Part shown: in pieces, positions 7,380-11,413 of the stretch
Layout of the letters: every line of letters starts with the position of its first letter
How positions within the stretch are numbered: the first letter of the stretch is position 1
From: Actinomycetes bacterium
GTDB taxonomy: Bacteria > Actinomycetota > Actinomycetes > Actinomycetales > Cellulomonadaceae
Reading direction: 5' to 3'
Assembly (NCBI GenBank): GCA_023389545.1
Contig: JAEWEI010000174.1
Location: forward strand, 1 to 11,413
DNA: 11,413 nt
Notes under the pieces: model-generated
What the model saw: only the letters and a program-made list of their open reading frames with translations
Told to the model about the DNA's origin: nothing
Database searches by the model: none
Translations under genes and position numbers: made by a program

Positions 7380-8686
7380 TTCTCCGCGTCAGCCGCCGCC
7401 TGGGTGGCGTCCACGATGTCCTGCGCCGTGGCGCTGGAGGCGAACACCAGGGCGATCGCGTCGTTCATCGCCCCGCCGACCGAGGTGCCGAAGGCCGTGT
7501 CGAAGTACAGCTGGACGAACGGCGCGGCGTCACGGACCTGGAGGAGGTCGGCGAGCGCCTTGTCCTTCACGTACTGGGTCGCCGACGGGTTGGTCGGGAG
7601 GCCCATGTCGTTGTCCGCGAAGCCCTGCTGGACCTTGTCGGACAGCAGGTAGTTCACAAAGTCGACGGCAGCGTCGGGCGCGTCCTGGGACACGGCCCAC
7701 GCGTCACCACCGCCGAGGACGGCCGTCTGGTCGCCCTTGCCGCCGGTCACGGCCGGGAACGGGAACCAGCCGGTGTCGTCGCCGAGGCCCTTCTTGTCCT
7801 CCGTGAGGCCCTGCATCACGCCGGGCTCCCAGTGGCCGGCGAGCTCCATGGCGACCTTGCCGGTCGCGAGGAGCGCCGAGGCGCTCGTCGGGCCCTTCTG
7901 GGCGGGCGTCGCCAGGAAGCCCGCGTTGAACGGCTCGGCGGCGACGAGCTGCTCGAGGTCGACGCCCGCCTTGACGAAGCACGGGTCGCTGAAGTCGAGC
8001 GAGGAGACGCCGTCCTGCAGCGTCTTCTGCGAGCACTCGCGCAGCGCGAAGTAGTACCAGTAGTGCGCTGCAGGCCACTTCTCGCCAGCGCCCACGGAGG
8101 CGGGCTCGATGCCTGCCGCCTTGAGCTTGTCGACGACGGTGTAGAACTCCTCCATCGTGGCCGGCGGAGCCTCGATGCCCGCCTGGGCGAAGAGCGCCTT
8201 GTTGTACCAGAACCCGACGACGCCCATGGAGAACGGCAGGCCGTAGGTCTTGCCATCGATCTGCCAGCCGGCGGCCGCGCTGCCGATCGTGGAGATCGCC
8301 TCGGCCGCGCCGTCGGTCAGGTCCTTGGTCAGGCCCGCCTCGACGTGGGCCGCGAGCTCGCCGCCGCCACGCTCCATGTAGATGTCGGGCGCGTCCCCAC
8401 TCTGGAACGCCGCGTCGAGCTTGGTGATCATGTCGTCGTGCTGCATGGCGCTGACGTCAATGGTGACGCCGGGGTTGGCGGCCTCGAAATCGGCTGCGAC
8501 CTGGTCGTAGTAGTCCTTGCCAGGCGAGGTGTTGGAGTTGTGCCACCAGGTGATGGTGGTGGCATCTCCATTGCCCTCATCCGTGCCTTCTCCGGCGCCA
8601 CTGCCGGAGCCGCACGCCGTTGCGAGCAGCGCCACACCGACACCCAGGCTGAGGGTGCGGAGCGCTGCGGTCCTCGTCTTCTTCAT
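7376..8686 (-). CDS. Sugar-binding lipoprotein of ABC importer (BxlE/CebE-like)
   Basis: The 436-residue extracellular solute-binding protein (family 1) captures the oligosaccharide and delivers it to the two permeases. The N-terminus MKKTRTAALRTLSLGVGVAL is a lipoprotein signal ending in LATAC, so Cys25 would be lipid-modified. Then follow a Gly/Glu/Asp-rich linker (26-42) and the mature fold starting at TTITWWHNSN. Family hallmarks are FEAANPGV, GDAPDIYMERGGGE, YGLPFSMGVVGFWYNKALFA and GKVAMELAGHW. The ATG at 8686 has a good ribosome site, GAGGAG at 8700-8695. As first gene of the operon it is preceded by the promoter and operator region shared with the divergent repressor. Aromatic residues such as Trp47, Trp48 and the HYWYYF stretch fit sugar stacking, but the ligand cannot be read from sequence. 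Confidence 0.95.
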   Translation of the reverse strand: MKKTRTAALRTLSLGVGVALLATACGSGSGAGEGTDEGNGDATTITWWHNSNTSPGKDYYDQVAADFEAANPGVTIDVSAMQHDDMITKLDAAFQSGDAPDIYMERGGGELAAHVEAGLTKDLTDGAAEAISTIGSAAAGWQIDGKTYGLPFSMGVVGFWYNKALFAQAGIEAPPATMEEFYTVVDKLKAAGIEPASVGAGEKWPAAHYWYYFALRECSQKTLQDGVSSLDFSDPCFVKAGVDLEQLVAAEPFNAGFLATPAQKGPTSASALLATGKVAMELAGHWEPGVMQGLTEDKKGLGDDTGWFPFPAVTGGKGDQTAVLGGGDAWAVSQDAPDAAVDFVNYLLSDKVQQGFADNDMGLPTNPSATQYVKDKALADLLQVRDAAPFVQLYFDTAFGTSVGGAMNDAIALVFASSATAQDIVDATQAAADAEK

Positions 8687-8729
8687 CGTCGAATCTCCTC
8701 GTCGTCACTGACAGGGCGGGACGCGGATC

Positions 8730-8759
8730 AGGTTGACAGCATTTCGGCCGCGGCGTCAA
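8730..8759 (-). promoter_or_regulatory. Candidate promoter of the sugar-uptake operon
   Basis: On the minus strand TTGACG (8759-8754) is followed after 17-18 bp by TCAACC or CAACCT (8736-8730). The -35 is good and the -10 is poor, as expected of a regulated promoter. The operator-like palindrome abuts the -35 box on its upstream side. Transcription from here would leave an untranslated leader of roughly 35 nt before the binding-protein ATG. Confidence 0.45.
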
Positions 8760-8797
8760 TCGATGTCGATATCGTTATCGAACTGATGCCCTATGCT
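8733..8797 (+). promoter_or_regulatory. Candidate promoter elements of the repressor gene
   Basis: Two readings are possible. TATGCT (8792-8797) sits 7 nt before the GTG at 8805 and would give a leaderless mRNA, although no good -35 stands 17-18 bp upstream. Alternatively TTGACA (8733-8738) with a poor -10 (TCAATC, 8756-8761) would start transcription inside the palindrome. Either would be blocked by repressor bound at 8760-8781, implying autoregulation. Confidence 0.4.
8760..8781. promoter_or_regulatory. Probable operator for the divergent LacI-family repressor
   Basis: The 22-bp sequence is a near-perfect palindrome centred between 8770 and 8771: CGATATCG in the middle and TCGAT/ATCGA arms, with 9 of 11 positions complementary in each half. 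LacI-family proteins bind such even-length dyads with a central CG-rich core. It lies between the repressor gene and the operon it most likely controls, next to the -35 of the minus-strand promoter and upstream of the repressor start, so it could silence both. I see no second clear copy within the intergenic region. Confidence 0.66.
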
Positions 8798-8804
8798 CTC
8801 CCCC

Positions 8805-9809
8805 GTGGACACGACCCCCCGCGTGAAGATGGCTGACGTGGCCCGGACGGCGGGAGTCTCCGTGGCCACAGTCTCGAAAGTGGTCAACGGGCGCTATGGC
8901 GTCGCGCAGAGCACCCTGGCCCGCGTCCAAGAGGTCATCGACGACCTCGGATACGAGGCCAGCCTCGGCGCCCGCTCACTGCGCCGGCACCGCACCAACG
9001 TGCTGGGCATCCTCGTCGCGGAGTTCGAGCCCTTCAGCACCGAGCTGCTCAAGGGCGCGTCGACGGCTGTCGCCGCCACCGGCTACGAGCTGCTGGCGTA
9101 CTCCGGCGGCGGCCGCGGCGGCGACGTCGGGTGGGAGAAGCGGTACCTCTCCCGCCTGTCCGGGACGCTGATCGACGGCGCGATCATCGTGACGCCGACA
9201 GTGGTCGGGACCAACCACGGCGTGCCCGTCGTGGCCGTCGACCCGCACACCGGGCCGTCCGGCATCCCCATGATCGACTCCGACAACCGCGGCGGCGCCG
9301 TGCTCGCCACCGAGCACCTCATCGCGCTCGGCCATCGGCGCATCGGCTTCCTCGGCGGGCGTGAGGACCTCGACTCCGCGCAGCAGCGCGAGGAGGGCTT
9401 CCGCCAGGCCATGGACGCCGCCGGCATCTCCGTCGACGAGTCGCTCGTCGCCGTCGGCGGCTACCGCCCCGAGACGGCCGACGGCCCCGCCCGCACACTC
9501 CTGGACCGGGCGGAGCCCCCCACGGCCGTCTTCGCCGCGAACGACCTCTCGGCCATCCAGGTCATGACAGTCGCCCGCGGGCTCGGCATGAGCCTCCCCG
9601 AGGACCTGTCGGTGATCGGGTTCGACAACGTGCCCGAGTCCGCCCTCGCGACGCCGCCGCTGACCACCATCAACCAGCCCCTGCAGCGCATGGGCTCCGA
9701 GGCCCTGCGGCTGCTGGTCGACCTGATCGACGGCCGCGAGCGGCCCGCCCACCTGCGCCTGCCCACCGAGCTGGTGATGCGCGCGTCCTGCGCGCCGCCT
9801 CGGCCCTGA
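8805..9809 (+). CDS. LacI-family transcriptional repressor (BxlR/CebR-like)
   Basis: This is a sugar-responsive repressor expected to control the divergent importer/hydrolase operon. The DNA-binding head reads KMADVARTAGVSVATVSKVV, a complete LacI helix-turn-helix, followed by the hinge helix in LGARSLRRHRTNVLG. The periplasmic-binding-protein-like effector domain shows DSDNRGGAVLATEHLIALGH, FAANDLSAIQV, VIGFDNVPESALATPPLTTI and a normal C-terminus. Length (334-338 residues) is usual for the family. Start choice: GTG 8805 lies 7 nt after TATGCT and would be leaderless; ATG 8793, inside that -10 box, is four codons longer and has no ribosome site either; ATG 8829 would cut close to the helix-turn-helix. 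The inducer is inferred to be the transported disaccharide. Gene order with the transporter and GH3 enzyme favours a BxlR-like role. Confidence 0.93.
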   Translation: MDTTPRVKMADVARTAGVSVATVSKVVNGRYGVAQSTLARVQEVIDDLGYEASLGARSLRRHRTNVLGILVAEFEPFSTELLKGASTAVAATGYELLAYSGGGRGGDVGWEKRYLSRLSGTLIDGAIIVTPTVVGTNHGVPVVAVDPHTGPSGIPMIDSDNRGGAVLATEHLIALGHRRIGFLGGREDLDSAQQREEGFRQAMDAAGISVDESLVAVGGYRPETADGPARTLLDRAEPPTAVFAANDLSAIQVMTVARGLGMSLPEDLSVIGFDNVPESALATPPLTTINQPLQRMGSEALRLLVDLIDGRERPAHLRLPTELVMRASCAPPRP

Positions 9810-9850
9810 CGCGCGGCTCAGAGCGGCCCCGGCAGCACTGCCCGCACGCC

Positions 9851-9898
9851 GAGTTCACCCATGTGGCCCAGGTCGAGTTCACCCATGCGGCCCACGAC
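9851..9898. repeat. Two tandem copies of a 24-bp unit
   Basis: Units 9851-9874 and 9875-9898 both begin GAGTTCACCCATG and continue with YGGCCCA, differing at only three positions. They lie in the 145-bp convergent gap between the repressor stop and the peptide-transporter stop. The period is a multiple of three; on the minus strand a 22-codon frame (9886-9818) reads MGELDLGHMGELGVRAVLPG before ending, but it has no ribosome site and I do not call it a gene. No strong T-tract terminator is visible in the gap; the only other structure is a short GGCAG/CTGCC dyad at 9831-9842. Confidence 0.8.
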
Positions 9899-9954
9899 CT
9901 GCTCACTCGTCCGAGGGGACCGCGATCACCCAGCGGACACGCGCGGCGCCCGCC

Positions 9955-11413
<1,459 letters not shown>

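Noticed and set aside
7032..7806. Plus-strand frames opposite the permease and binding-protein genes
   Set aside because: Arg/Pro/Ser-rich antisense reading with no recognisable domain.
9831..9842. GGCAG/CTGCC dyad as terminator of the repressor gene
   Set aside because: Five base pairs with a 2-nt gap cannot form a good hairpin and no T tract follows.

Overview
The window is a stretch of very GC-rich, almost gap-free DNA. Third codon positions are nearly all G or C, Shine-Dalgarno sites are often weak, and two genes look leaderless. The proteins are of actinobacterial type (M. tuberculosis-like IlvD, CUT1 sugar importers without their own ATPase, a VOC-fused pterin dehydratase). I infer a saprophytic actinomycete, perhaps of the Cellulomonas/Promicromonospora kind. 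The family guess rests on gene content and composition only.

Left part, all on the minus strand. A two-domain pterin-4a-carbinolamine dehydratase/VOC protein (3024-2362) is followed 18 nt later by ilvD (2343-613). Next comes a control region (about 525-291) and then the first 96 codons of ilvB, cut by the left edge. The control region holds a promoter, a 14-codon leader peptide with the run Ile-Leu-Leu-Val-Val-Leu, and a GC hairpin followed by five T. This reads as a classic branched-chain amino acid attenuator, with the leader peptide apparently on a leaderless mRNA. IlvB and IlvD are steps 1 and 3 of valine/isoleucine synthesis.

Middle part. A disaccharide uptake and hydrolysis operon runs on the minus strand: lipoprotein binding protein (8686-7376), two permeases (7379-6333 and 6336-5440) and a cytoplasmic family 3 glycoside hydrolase (5443-3080). 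Each junction is a 4-nt stop/start overlap. A LacI-family repressor gene is divergent (about 8805-9809), and a 22-bp imperfect palindrome lies between them. The order regulator / E-F-G / GH3 matches the xylobiose bxl system of streptomycetes better than the cellobiose ceb system, which ends in a GH1 enzyme. No ATPase is encoded, as expected if the importer uses a shared MsiK-type ATPase. A 16-position near-perfect hairpin closes the operon at 3031-3068.

Right part. The convergent gap after the repressor contains two tandem copies of a 24-bp unit. Beyond it lies a POT-family proton/peptide symporter on the minus strand, whose start is beyond the right edge.

I found no mobile element, CRISPR array, tRNA or rRNA, and nothing I could honestly call a wholly new system. 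The most interesting items are the leaderless attenuator peptide, the repressor operator region, the strong operon-end hairpin and the unexplained tandem repeat.
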